The position numbers and the translations under genes are program-made. A stretch of 64,000 nt of DNA, from positions 3,906,001-3,970,000 of the forward strand of contig OZ255825.1 of the NCBI GenBank assembly GCA_965277535.1. Reading direction: 5' to 3'. This stretch comes from Ilyomonas sp965277535 (lineage in GTDB: Bacteria; Bacteroidota; Bacteroidia; Chitinophagales; Chitinophagaceae). Below are positions 1 through 7,785 of the stretch, piece after piece. Positions within the stretch are counted from its first letter, which is position 1. Every line of letters starts with the position of its first letter. Under the pieces are notes generated by a model that had not been told where the DNA came from, made no database searches, and was given only the letters and a program-made list of their open reading frames with translations.

Positions 1-451
1 TGGCAAGCTGAAAGCTTATTTTAATTTTGTAGGAGGCAAGCAAAACGATTATAAAAAAGTGGTACAGGGCGATGTGGTAGCTACTTATACGGTTACTTCT
101 AAATTTAGTTTAGGTTTGAATGGCACGATACAATCGCTGAAATTAGATACCGACAGCACCGGCAATTTCAAAGCCGCTTCATGGCAAGGTATTGCACTGT
201 ATATTAACGTTGATCCGGTAAGCTGGTTTGGGCTTACGCTGCGTGGTGAGTACATTAGCGATAAAGATGAGTATTTAGGTTTGAAACACGTGTTTGCACC
301 AACGCTGTCAGGCAATTTCAGGATTGATAATCTTACAATTATTCCTGAATTCAGGTTCGACAAGGCTGGTAATAATGTGTTCTATAAAAACGCAACGGAG
401 AATATAAACTCTACGGGTAGCTTTCTCCTCGCAGCTACGTATCATTTTTAA
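1..451 (+). CDS. Outer-membrane beta-barrel protein of the kdp locus, C-terminal part
   Basis: The reading frame is open from the left edge (base 2), so the start lies outside the window and about 150 C-terminal residues are visible. They show alternating polar/aromatic strands (for example AYFNFVGG, WFGLTLRGEY, LTIIPEFRFD) and end in AATYHF; a terminal aromatic residue is typical of outer-membrane barrels. The sequence resembles the OmpL-like porin family (beta-barrel porin-2). The gene directly precedes a KdpD-type sensor; kdp operons of Bacteroidota often carry such a porin gene between kdpC and kdpD, so it probably lets potassium or other small solutes through the outer membrane. Family assignment is by pattern; the kdp link is inferred from context. 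Confidence 0.7.
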   Translation, partial: GKLKAYFNFVGGKQNDYKKVVQGDVVATYTVTSKFSLGLNGTIQSLKLDTDSTGNFKAASWQGIALYINVDPVSWFGLTLRGEYISDKDEYLGLKHVFAPTLSGNFRIDNLTIIPEFRFDKAGNNVFYKNATENINSTGSFLLAATYHF

Positions 452-568
452 TTCGTTGTTTAAAATGCAACAACAAATTTCCGCTGTAAAGGTTTTTGTT
501 TTTTATTGATTGCTTCTATGCCAACACGAATGCGTAATTAATTTTTTGTGAAGTAAAAAGTTAGATTG

Positions 569-1705
569 ATGACCGACGATAATCTATACAATAAAAATAA
601 ACCTTTGCACATGCACATCAGTACTGCTACGCGCAAAGGCAACTTGAAAATTTATTTGGGTATGAGTGCCGGCGTTGGTAAAAGCTATCGCATGCTGCAG
701 GAAGCGCACACCCTGTTGCAAAATTGTGTGAATATAAAAATAGGATATATTGAAACGCATGGCCGAAAAGAAACAGAAGCATTAACCGAAGGGCTCTCCA
801 TCATTCCACGGCGAGAAGTGTTTTATAAAGGCAAGCGGTTGGAAGAACTGGATGTACAGGCAGTTTTATTATTGCAACCTGAAGTGGTAATAGTTGATGA
901 GCTGGCGCATACCAACATTCCGGGCAGCAAGAATGAAAAGCGCTGGCAGGATGTTCTGGATATGATAGATGCTGGCATTGATGTAATTTCTGCAGTGAAC
1001 ATTCAGCACATCGAAAGTATAAATGAAGATGTAAAACAGATTACCGGTATTGAAGTAAAAGAACGGGTACCTGATAAAATTTTGCAGCTTGCTGATGAAG
1101 TCGTAAACATAGATTTGCCGGCAGACGAACTCATTGCCAGGCTCAAAGCAGGTAAAATTTACGACCATTCTAAAGTACAGCAGGCACTCACCAATTTCTT
1201 TCAGCCGGATAAAATTTTGCAGCTACGCGAACTGGCGTTAAAAGAAGTGGCAGGGCAGGTAGAGCGCAAGGTAGATTATCAAATTACAGCAAAGGGAACA
1301 CCTTACCGGCACGAACGTTTATTGGCTTGCGTATCTTCTAACTATCAAATTGCGCAACGCATCATTCGCAAAACGGCAAGGCTGTCTTCTTATTACAACA
1401 GCAACTGGTTTGTATTGTATGTGCAAACACCAAACGAAGCCGCTGATAAAATACCTTTATCAGCACAAAGGCACCTTATCAACAATTTTAAAAATGCAAC
1501 AGAACTGGGGGGCGAAGTGATTCAAAAAAAAGCCGTGAATATTGCCGCTTCCATCATTGAAACGGTTACCGAAAAAAACATCACAACCCTCTGTTTGGGC
1601 AAGCCGCATTTTAATTTGTTTCAAATTATTTTGCGTACCAGCATCTTCAGCCAACTGCTTACCACACTTTCTAAAAACAATGTTGACCTTGTTATTTTAT
1701 CCTGA
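569..1705 (+). CDS. kdpD: KdpD N-terminal sensor module (no kinase domain)
   Basis: This is the cytoplasmic KdpD module that senses potassium or turgor status and regulates the KdpFABC high-affinity potassium pump. A Walker-A-like loop, GMSAGVGKS, lies near residues 31-39, followed by the KdpD-typical GYIETHGRKET and VIVDELAHTN stretches; a universal-stress-protein (Usp)-like fold fills the last 130 residues. At about 378 residues it lacks the four membrane helices and the histidine kinase of the E. coli protein (about 890 residues). A TTG lies three bases upstream, but the ATG at 569 is the better start. The stop overlaps the next gene's ATG (TGATG), so the kinase half is supplied by a translationally coupled partner. 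No KdpE response regulator follows; it may lie upstream of the window or elsewhere. Confidence 0.9.
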   Translation: MTDDNLYNKNKPLHMHISTATRKGNLKIYLGMSAGVGKSYRMLQEAHTLLQNCVNIKIGYIETHGRKETEALTEGLSIIPRREVFYKGKRLEELDVQAVLLLQPEVVIVDELAHTNIPGSKNEKRWQDVLDMIDAGIDVISAVNIQHIESINEDVKQITGIEVKERVPDKILQLADEVVNIDLPADELIARLKAGKIYDHSKVQQALTNFFQPDKILQLRELALKEVAGQVERKVDYQITAKGTPYRHERLLACVSSNYQIAQRIIRKTARLSSYYNSNWFVLYVQTPNEAADKIPLSAQRHLINNFKNATELGGEVIQKKAVNIAASIIETVTEKNITTLCLGKPHFNLFQIILRTSIFSQLLTTLSKNNVDLVILS

Positions 1706-3399
1706 TGGTACTTACTGTAAAAAATAAAATCTGGCTGGGCACTTTATTTCTGTTTTTGCTCATTTTAGTAACGGGCGGCGTTGCCATTTTTTATATGGCA
1801 AAAATGAAAGCCAATGCACACAACGTGTTGCAGGATAATTATGAAAGCTTACTGTACTGCCACACCATGCAGGTGCAACTGAACAACCTGCCACACGATT
1901 TTACAAAATCGGTTGCGGCTTTGGATAAGGCAATGCAGCAAGAGTTAAACGACATTACCGAACCTGGTGAAAAAGAAGCTGCTTACAGCCTCAGCAACAA
2001 TTTGCAAAGCCTGAAAGACGGCGATACAAGCAGAGCCAACATCGCAGCCATACACCAACACATACAAGACATACTTTACGTTAACATGGAAGCAATCAAA
2101 CACAAAAGCCAGCGGGCTGAAGCCTCTGCAAATGATGCGCTTACCATTATCATTTCCATGGGCGGGCTGGTGTTTATCGTTGCGTTTACTTTTATCGTTA
2201 ATTTCCCTTCCGTTATCACCAATCCCATTACACAGCTTACTGAAGCCATTAAAGAAATTGCGAACAAGAACTACAAGTACCGCATTCACATTGATAACAA
2301 AGATGAGTTTGGAAAACTGGCAGACGCTTACAACAACATGGCTGAACGACTCGAGTATTTCGAAAGCAGCAATCTCGCTCAACTGATGTTTGAAAAAAGC
2401 CGTGCCGAAGCAGTAATCAATAGCTTGAAAGATGCCAGTATTGGCATTGATAAAAGCGACTGCATTTTGTTTGCCAACCAGCAAGCCTTGCAGCTACTGG
2501 GCTTGCGCGCCGAACAGATGGTTGGCAAGCCGGTTGATGATGTAATGAAGAGAAACGATTTGTTTTCTTTTTTAATAAAAAATAACAATACAGCACCGTT
2601 TACCATCGTGGTAGATAACCGCGAAAATTATTTTACAAAAGAGCTGATAGAAGTAGAACAGGGAGATGTAAAAAACAAAGTGATAGTATTGAAAAACATC
2701 ACTTCTTTTAAAGAGCTGGATGTGGCAAAAACAAACTTTATTGCTACTATTTCGCATGAATTAAAAACACCTCTGGCTGCTTCTGATTTGAGTTTAAAAC
2801 TGTTGGAAGATGAGCGGGTGAGCCAACTTTCAACCGAGCAAAAAGAGTTAATTCAAAACCTGAGAGAAGACAATCAGCGAATGTTGAAAATTTTAAGCGA
2901 ACTATTGAATGTATCGCAAATTGAAGCTGGAAAAATTCAGTTGAATACAGAGCGAATCAACCCGCAAACCATTGTTGAAAATGCAATGCTTGCCGTAATG
3001 GCAAGCGCAAAGGAAAAAGGGCTTGAGATAAAAACAAATTTGCAGAACGGTTTGCCGGAAATGGATGCCGATGCCGACAAAACCACATGGGTGCTCAACA
3101 ATTTACTTACGAATGCCATTAAATATTCTTACAGTAACGGCACAATACAAATTCATGTATATACTCAAAGCAATCAGGTTGTTTTCTCTGTAACCGATTG
3201 GGGCAAAGGCATAGATAAAGAATATCTGCCGCGCCTTTTCGAGCGGTATTTCCAGGTGCCTGGCTCCAAAGAAAAAGGCACCGGTTTAGGATTGTCAATC
3301 TCAAAAGAATTTGTGGAAGCGCAAGGCGGAAAAATCTGGGCGGAAAGTGAACCAGGTAATGGCACTACCGTTCGTTTCTGGCTGCCGGTTGCAGAATGA
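1705..3399 (+). CDS. Membrane histidine kinase (HAMP-PAS-HisKA-HATPase), partner of split KdpD
   Basis: A 564-residue sensor kinase. Two membrane helices (about 9-30 and 147-166) flank an extracytoplasmic sensor of about 115 residues. A HAMP linker (about 167-220), a PAS domain (about 240-340), and a HisKA domain with NFIATISHELKTPLAA follow; His351 would be the phosphorylated residue. The ATPase domain has the N box (NNLLTNAIKYS), G1 (DWGKGI) and G2 (GTGLGLSISKE). It starts inside the kdpD stop codon, so the two proteins are very probably co-translated and work together in potassium-responsive signalling. That partnership is inferred from gene order and from the missing kinase in the upstream gene. 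No response regulator is adjacent. The bases encoding AKTN just before the phospho-acceptor motif hold one copy of the GCAAAAACAAA element. Confidence 0.9.
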   Translation: MVLTVKNKIWLGTLFLFLLILVTGGVAIFYMAKMKANAHNVLQDNYESLLYCHTMQVQLNNLPHDFTKSVAALDKAMQQELNDITEPGEKEAAYSLSNNLQSLKDGDTSRANIAAIHQHIQDILYVNMEAIKHKSQRAEASANDALTIIISMGGLVFIVAFTFIVNFPSVITNPITQLTEAIKEIANKNYKYRIHIDNKDEFGKLADAYNNMAERLEYFESSNLAQLMFEKSRAEAVINSLKDASIGIDKSDCILFANQQALQLLGLRAEQMVGKPVDDVMKRNDLFSFLIKNNNTAPFTIVVDNRENYFTKELIEVEQGDVKNKVIVLKNITSFKELDVAKTNFIATISHELKTPLAASDLSLKLLEDERVSQLSTEQKELIQNLREDNQRMLKILSELLNVSQIEAGKIQLNTERINPQTIVENAMLAVMASAKEKGLEIKTNLQNGLPEMDADADKTTWVLNNLLTNAIKYSYSNGTIQIHVYTQSNQVVFSVTDWGKGIDKEYLPRLFERYFQVPGSKEKGTGLGLSISKEFVEAQGGKIWAESEPGNGTTVRFWLPVAE

Positions 3400-3530
3400 A
3401 GAGTTGATTCCAATTTTAATGGCAAATCCAATTAGGCAATCATCTTTTGCTTTATTTATAAATATATAGTGAACGATTATCTTTAGAACCAAGGCGAGTA
3501 ATCTCAGTCTATATTTTAGAAATTAAGTTT

Positions 3531-3588
3531 AAATGATAAGTTCTTGTTAAAAAGAAATACTTACTATTGTATTATCATTTTTTAACAA
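3531..3588 (+). promoter_or_regulatory. Leader with two interleaved inverted repeats upstream of the C1 peptidase gene
   Basis: Two left arms, AAATGATAA (3531-3539) and TTGTTAAAAA (3544-3553), are complementary to TTATCATTT (3572-3580) and TTTTTAACAA (3579-3588). The arms run A, B, A', B', so the helices are either mutually exclusive or pseudoknot-like. They end 12 bases before the ATG at 3601. The region is very AT-rich, so chance pairing is possible. A TATCTTTA (3479-3486) resembling a Bacteroidota -7 element lies upstream. Confidence 0.25.
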
Positions 3589-3600
3589 AATTCCAAACGC

Positions 3601-4611
3601 ATGAGAAAGTCATTTACAACAGCAATGCACATACTGTCTGCATTGTCTGTTTCAGCATTTCTGTTTACAAGTTGTACAAAATCGGGTATTGAAAGTGCCG
3701 CTAATCAAAGTGAGGTAGAGCCAGGGAACGCCGCGGTTTCTGGCTTACATACTTATGGCGTGCTACCTCCCGATCCTTCCCGTTATTCCAAAGTGTCTTC
3801 CTACTCTGCTGTTGAAATCAACAACATGTTCAGGAAGAAAGGCGTAGCGGAATCTGTGGCAGGTGAACCGGCTACTTATACGCTTGCCTCGCCGGCAGTA
3901 AGAGATCAGGAACAGATCGGCTCCTGCACGGCTTTTACCGGCTCTGAAGCCAATGAAATACTTCAGTATTACAAAACAGGCTCATGGCCTACTGTGTTAA
4001 GCCCTCTCTATCTTTATTACATCGAGCGTGTAAAAGTTGAGGGCAATTCTATTACTTCCGACCCCGGTGCTCAGATGGTAGATATACCGGAAGCCTTACA
4101 AGGATGGGGACAATGCATAGAAGCCGATTATGCTTATCCAACCAATGCACAGGGAACAGCAGGACCCACTTCAACTGCCTATAAAACAGCGCCCAACTCT
4201 ACTGCTGTAAGCAATGCGTTGAACTACGAAATCGGAGGCAATACTTCAAACTATGGAATGGTGAGGCAGGGAGACACTGCTACAGTTAAAGCCCTTCTTC
4301 TGAACAACATTCCTGTAATGATGGGCTTTAATGTGTACGACAATTCAAGCTATACCATCTTCGAGGGTTTAAACGCCACCAATTATACTTACAGCCCTTT
4401 AACTTCTTCGGGCAGATTAAAAAGCGGTTTGAAATTGTTGGGTGGTCATGCCAATGTTATCATTGGTTACGACAACAGCAGACAAGCTTTCTTAATGGAA
4501 AATTCATGGAGCACCAATTGGGGCAATGCGGGCTACTGGTATCTGCCATACTCTGTATTCCAAAGCAGCAAAATTGTGCCTACAGGCAATGTATATTGGG
4601 CAACATTATAA
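3601..4611 (+). CDS. Papain-like (C1 family) peptidase lipoprotein
   Basis: A predicted exported cysteine peptidase. The N-terminus has a lipoprotein signal ending in the lipobox LFTSC, lipidated Cys25. The papain-type catalytic elements are in order: QEQIGSCTAF, with Gln about 103-105 and nucleophile Cys109; GGHANVIIGYD, with His283; and MENSWS, with Asn301, followed by the WG..GY strand typical of the family. In most papains the residue after the catalytic Cys is Trp; here it is Thr. A propeptide-like segment of about 75 residues precedes the catalytic domain. The protein is probably anchored on an outer or surface membrane and degrades peptides. It stands alone, closed by the strong terminator at 4642-4695. 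Family assignment is secure; substrate is unknown. Confidence 0.88.
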   Translation: MRKSFTTAMHILSALSVSAFLFTSCTKSGIESAANQSEVEPGNAAVSGLHTYGVLPPDPSRYSKVSSYSAVEINNMFRKKGVAESVAGEPATYTLASPAVRDQEQIGSCTAFTGSEANEILQYYKTGSWPTVLSPLYLYYIERVKVEGNSITSDPGAQMVDIPEALQGWGQCIEADYAYPTNAQGTAGPTSTAYKTAPNSTAVSNALNYEIGGNTSNYGMVRQGDTATVKALLLNNIPVMMGFNVYDNSSYTIFEGLNATNYTYSPLTSSGRLKSGLKLLGGHANVIIGYDNSRQAFLMENSWSTNWGNAGYWYLPYSVFQSSKIVPTGNVYWATL

Positions 4612-4641
4612 CCATTTCGTTCATAAGTATTCCCAATTAAT

Positions 4642-4695
4642 TTCCAATAAAAACAAAAGCCCCCAAATATATCGGGGCTTTTGTTTTTATTGGAA
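4642..4695. terminator. Bidirectional terminator with 22-bp perfect stem
   Basis: A perfect 22-base inverted repeat (4642-4663 with 4674-4695) and a 10-base loop lie between two converging genes. The GC core GCCCC/GGGGC is flanked by AAAAACAAAA and TTTTGTTTTT, so an interrupted T-tract follows the core on either strand. The flank matches 9 of 11 bases of the dispersed GCAAAAACAAA element. Confidence 0.9.
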
Positions 4696-4704
4696 ATATA
4701 GAAC

Positions 4705-5376
4705 TTAACCGTTGCTTTTATCGTCTTTCAAATCCTGTTTGTCTTTCTTCAGATCTTTGCGGTCATCTTTTAAATCCTTTTTGTCTTTGTGAATGTCTTT
4801 TGTATCAGCAGCAACGTCTTTTTTATCTTTATTAATGTCTTTTTTATCAGTCTTTGCATCAGCTACATCGTGGTTCCGGTCTTTCAAATCTGTATGAATG
4901 TCTTTGTTATCATTTTTAATATCCACTCTGTCTTTCTTCGCGTCAGCAACATCCGTTTTTACATCAGCTTTGTCTTTTGCTAACTCACTTGTGTTGCCGT
5001 CTTTTTTGTCGGCAGTTATATCCTTACGGTCGGTTTGAATATCCTGTTTGTCTTTCTTCAAATCGGTTGCATCCCCATTGCGTTCTGCTTTATCGCTACG
5101 AATGTCTTTACTATCATTCATAACATCCTGCTTGTCTTTTTGCAAATCCTTTTGGTCAGTTTTTACATCAGCCACATCTTTCGTTCTGTCTTGTTTGTCT
5201 TTTTGTAAGTCTTTGTTATCGGTAGCGATGTCTTTTTTGTCCTGATGAGTATCATGCCGGTCGTGGCGAATATCATGTTGTTTAATAACATGCCGGTGAA
5301 CCGCCGCTATCCTTTGTGCCGAAGCCGCATAAGCCGTGGTGAACAGAACCAATAAACTGAAGAACATTGTTTTCAT
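4705..5376 (-). CDS. Secreted Lys/Asp-rich heptad-repeat protein
   Basis: The 223-residue product begins with a clear signal peptide (MKTMFFSLLVLFTTAYAASAQ). After a short His-rich stretch (residues about 22-45) almost the entire remainder is some two dozen seven-residue units of the form x-D-[LIV]-x-x-D-x, such as KDLQKDK and KDIHKDK. Only one position in seven is hydrophobic, so this is not a classical two-stranded coiled coil; it looks like a very charged, perhaps extended or helical, exported polymer. I do not recognise a family. The open frames on the opposite strand are by-products of the repeat. Transcription ends at the shared terminator 4642-4695. Possible roles such as ion binding or envelope spacing are speculation. 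Confidence 0.8.
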   Translation of the reverse strand: MKTMFFSLLVLFTTAYAASAQRIAAVHRHVIKQHDIRHDRHDTHQDKKDIATDNKDLQKDKQDRTKDVADVKTDQKDLQKDKQDVMNDSKDIRSDKAERNGDATDLKKDKQDIQTDRKDITADKKDGNTSELAKDKADVKTDVADAKKDRVDIKNDNKDIHTDLKDRNHDVADAKTDKKDINKDKKDVAADTKDIHKDKKDLKDDRKDLKKDKQDLKDDKSNG

Positions 5377-5511
5377 AAATCTTGTTTTGTTAGTAATGGA
5401 AAATTTTTATAATGGATGGCAGGAGTTATAAAAGGTTTAATGAAGCGAGGAAATAAAGTAAAAACAAAGAGGATGAACACGAACAATCAAAGAAGAGAAC
5501 ATAAAAAAGCG

Positions 5512-5541
5512 GCAAAAACAAAAGAAGCCCTTTTGTTTTTA
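5512..5541 (-). terminator. AT-rich hairpin at the end of the TauE/SafE gene, built from two copies of the dispersed motif
   Basis: GCAAAAACAAA at 5512-5522 faces an inverted copy (TTTTGTTTTT) at 5531-5540 across a loop of a few bases; the arms AAAAACAAAAG and CTTTTGTTTTT pair perfectly over 11 bases. It overlaps the stop codon of the minus-strand gene ending at 5539. The stem is AT-rich, so termination strength is uncertain. Confidence 0.45.
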
Positions 5542-6360
5542 CAGCAATATCCTGATTCCCACCAAAGCCAGGCAAACGGCTAATATTTTTACAATCAATG
5601 TTGTATTTATTTTGTGCGAAATGTAAGCCCCAAGCTGCGCACCAGGTATTACACCAATGCACAAACCAGCCAACATTTTAAGAACATGAGGGTTGTTGTA
5701 AGTCCCTTGAAAAAAATGCACGGCAACACTTACCGACGACATGATGGCCAAAATAAAATGCGATGTTGCTGTTGCGATATACACCGGAAACTGAAGCCAC
5801 TGCACCATTGCCGGCACGTGAATGATGCCACCACCAATGCCTAATAAGGGCGAAAGAAAACCTACTAAAATACTGATGACAATGCCTATGGTTTGATTGT
5901 ATGAATACGAAAAGATTTCGCCCTGTTTGTCCCTTAAGGTATGATGTGTAAAGCCTTTTTCACCTTTGTGTGAATTGGTTTGGTTTTGCGTGTTTTTACT
6001 AGTTCTGATAAATAAAAAAAGGGCCAGCACAAGCAACAGAATACCAAAGATGATATTAAAAATATGGCGGGGTATATAGTTCACAACAAACACACCGGCA
6101 ACCGACCCGGGAATGGTAAACAGGCTGAACAAAATGCCGGCTTTGTAATCTATCCTTCCGCTTTTTGCATACGCTATAGAACCCGAAATGGCATTCACGG
6201 CTACTACCGCAATTGATATGGCAGTGGTAACATTCGGTGGCATGTTTTTATCCGTGATGATTAAAAGGGGAACCAGTAAGAAACCGCCGCCTGCGCCAAT
6301 GAGAGTTCCAAAGGTGCCGATTACAAAACCAACAGCCAGTAATATAAAAAAATTATCCAT
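5539..6360 (-). CDS. TauE/SafE family sulfite/anion exporter-like membrane protein
   Basis: A 273-residue polytopic protein with about eight membrane helices. It has the two internally repeated glycine-rich motifs of the family: GTFGTLIGAGGGFLLVPLL near the N-terminus and GFLSPLLGIGGGIIHVPAM in the second half. The halves are joined by a polar loop (about residues 115-155) that holds the peptide KNTQNQT. Members transport sulfite, sulfoacetate or related organosulfur anions across the inner membrane, but many are uncharacterised, so the substrate here is unknown. Length and architecture are normal for the family. The loop-coding DNA contains the variant GCAAAACCAAA and a 19-base word shared with the next upstream gene. 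No operon partner suggests the substrate. Confidence 0.85.
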   Translation of the reverse strand: MDNFFILLAVGFVIGTFGTLIGAGGGFLLVPLLIITDKNMPPNVTTAISIAVVAVNAISGSIAYAKSGRIDYKAGILFSLFTIPGSVAGVFVVNYIPRHIFNIIFGILLLVLALFLFIRTSKNTQNQTNSHKGEKGFTHHTLRDKQGEIFSYSYNQTIGIVISILVGFLSPLLGIGGGIIHVPAMVQWLQFPVYIATATSHFILAIMSSVSVAVHFFQGTYNNPHVLKMLAGLCIGVIPGAQLGAYISHKINTTLIVKILAVCLALVGIRILL

Positions 6361-6483
6361 GAATTGTTTTGTGATGAAGCAAGGATTCCCAAGGATGCAA
6401 ATGTAACTCTGTTCAAATATTATCTAAAAAAGCAGCAAAAACAAAACAATTGTGTTGTGTGTTAATACAAAAAGAGAATTGCT

Positions 6484-7638
6484 TTATTTGCCCTCCATGC
6501 ACCATACAATCGCGTCGGGAAAAACCTTTGCCCACGAGGCTTCTGAGTGGGCTGCTTTAATATCATTTACATATTTCACTTCTTTTCCTTCCTCATATCC
6601 CTTTTTTTGTAAAGCCGATAGCATAGCATTTACACCTGGCTGCAACTGCGCATCAAGCCCGACGCCGCCGTTGGCAATGTAAAACGAAATCTCTTTCTTC
6701 TTGCCTTTGTACGATGTTACATTTTTTACATAGTCAAGCTTGTTGATTTTAAACGCAGGCGAGAAACAAATGGCTTTTGAAAACACATCAGGATATTGCC
6801 ATGCCAGCATAAACGAAATCAATCCGCCTAATGATGAGCCGCCAACAAATGTGTGCTCTTTCTCTTTATTGGTTGCATAAGTTGAATCAATAAACGGCTT
6901 TACTTTTTTTACCATAAAGTTCATATACGCTTCTCCTTTTGTACCAGGTGCATATTCAAATGAACGATCTTTCGTATTGTAAATTCCTACCACGATTAAG
7001 GGTGAAATAGTGCCCGCTTTGATTAAGCTATCACAGGTTTCATCAACGCTCCATTCCACGCCAAAGGCACTGGTTGCTGGGTCGAAAACATTTTGGCCGT
7101 CCTGCATATACAAAACAGGATAACGTGTTTTTCCTGAACTATCATAATTGGGCGGCAACCATACGGCAACATCACGGTCTTTGATGCCTTTGCCTTTCAT
7201 CGCCAGATAATATTTTACTACTCCTGTGATACGATGTTCAGTAGTTTGGTTTTGCGTGTTTTTTGTCCACTCTCCAATTGTATCCCTAATGGTTGTATCG
7301 TGTTGCAGATTAGCTGAAAGATTGGCGAGCGGTGTGCCATCCGTCTTTGCGCCTTCGTGTTCCCAATTGCCAAGCGTGTATTTGTATTCGATAGAAACGG
7401 GCTTATCAATATTGATACGAATACTCCACACATGATTGCCTTCATAATTCATTTTTGTTTTACCCGGATTCCATTCACCCAATGGCTCAATGTTACCTGT
7501 AATGAAGACCGAACTGTCTTCGGGTAACGCAGTTGATGTAAGTCTGAATGTAACAGAAACGGGATGTAGTTTTTGCGCTTGTAATTTCATCATAACAAAA
7601 AAGATGAACAGAAAGAGAATGGCGATTTTGTATCTCAT
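6484..7638 (-). CDS. Secreted esterase with N-terminal starch-binding-like (CBM20) domain
   Basis: An exported alpha/beta-hydrolase of the Fes/IroE esterase-D type. The ATG at 7638 starts a signal peptide (MRYKIAILFLFIFFVMM). A TTG 12 bases upstream is less likely. Residues about 25-115 form a CBM20-like beta domain (VFITGNIEPLGEWNPGK, YKYTLGNWE). The catalytic domain has WLPPNYDSSGKTRYPVLYMQDG and the nucleophile elbow GGSSLGGL, with a likely catalytic His in AAHSEASW near the C-terminus. It may cleave esters on polysaccharides or siderophore-like esters; the carbohydrate-binding domain favours the former. The linker encodes KNTQNQT, the same peptide as in the neighbouring exporter. It is a single gene without obvious operon partner. 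Confidence 0.85.
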   Translation of the reverse strand: MRYKIAILFLFIFFVMMKLQAQKLHPVSVTFRLTSTALPEDSSVFITGNIEPLGEWNPGKTKMNYEGNHVWSIRINIDKPVSIEYKYTLGNWEHEGAKTDGTPLANLSANLQHDTTIRDTIGEWTKNTQNQTTEHRITGVVKYYLAMKGKGIKDRDVAVWLPPNYDSSGKTRYPVLYMQDGQNVFDPATSAFGVEWSVDETCDSLIKAGTISPLIVVGIYNTKDRSFEYAPGTKGEAYMNFMVKKVKPFIDSTYATNKEKEHTFVGGSSLGGLISFMLAWQYPDVFSKAICFSPAFKINKLDYVKNVTSYKGKKKEISFYIANGGVGLDAQLQPGVNAMLSALQKKGYEEGKEVKYVNDIKAAHSEASWAKVFPDAIVWCMEGK

Positions 7639-7785
7639 ACAGGGCAACAATACAAATTAAAATGGAGCGATGCTCGGCAACTTTAGTAAGTGAGCTAAGA
7701 GGAATGAAAATACAATTTCTGTTCCGGTAAAATTATCTATTATTAAGCATTATAATTGCTTGTAGAAAGACAATCAATTGCCGCT

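Noticed and set aside
1945..2484. 179-codon minus-strand frame
   Set aside because: It lies opposite the HAMP and PAS domains of the histidine kinase, whose reading is certain.
4789..5245. Two plus-strand frames opposite the Lys/Asp repeat protein
   Set aside because: They are by-products of the periodic repeat (rich in Phe, Ser, Ile and Leu) with no start signals; the signal peptide and terminator support the minus strand.
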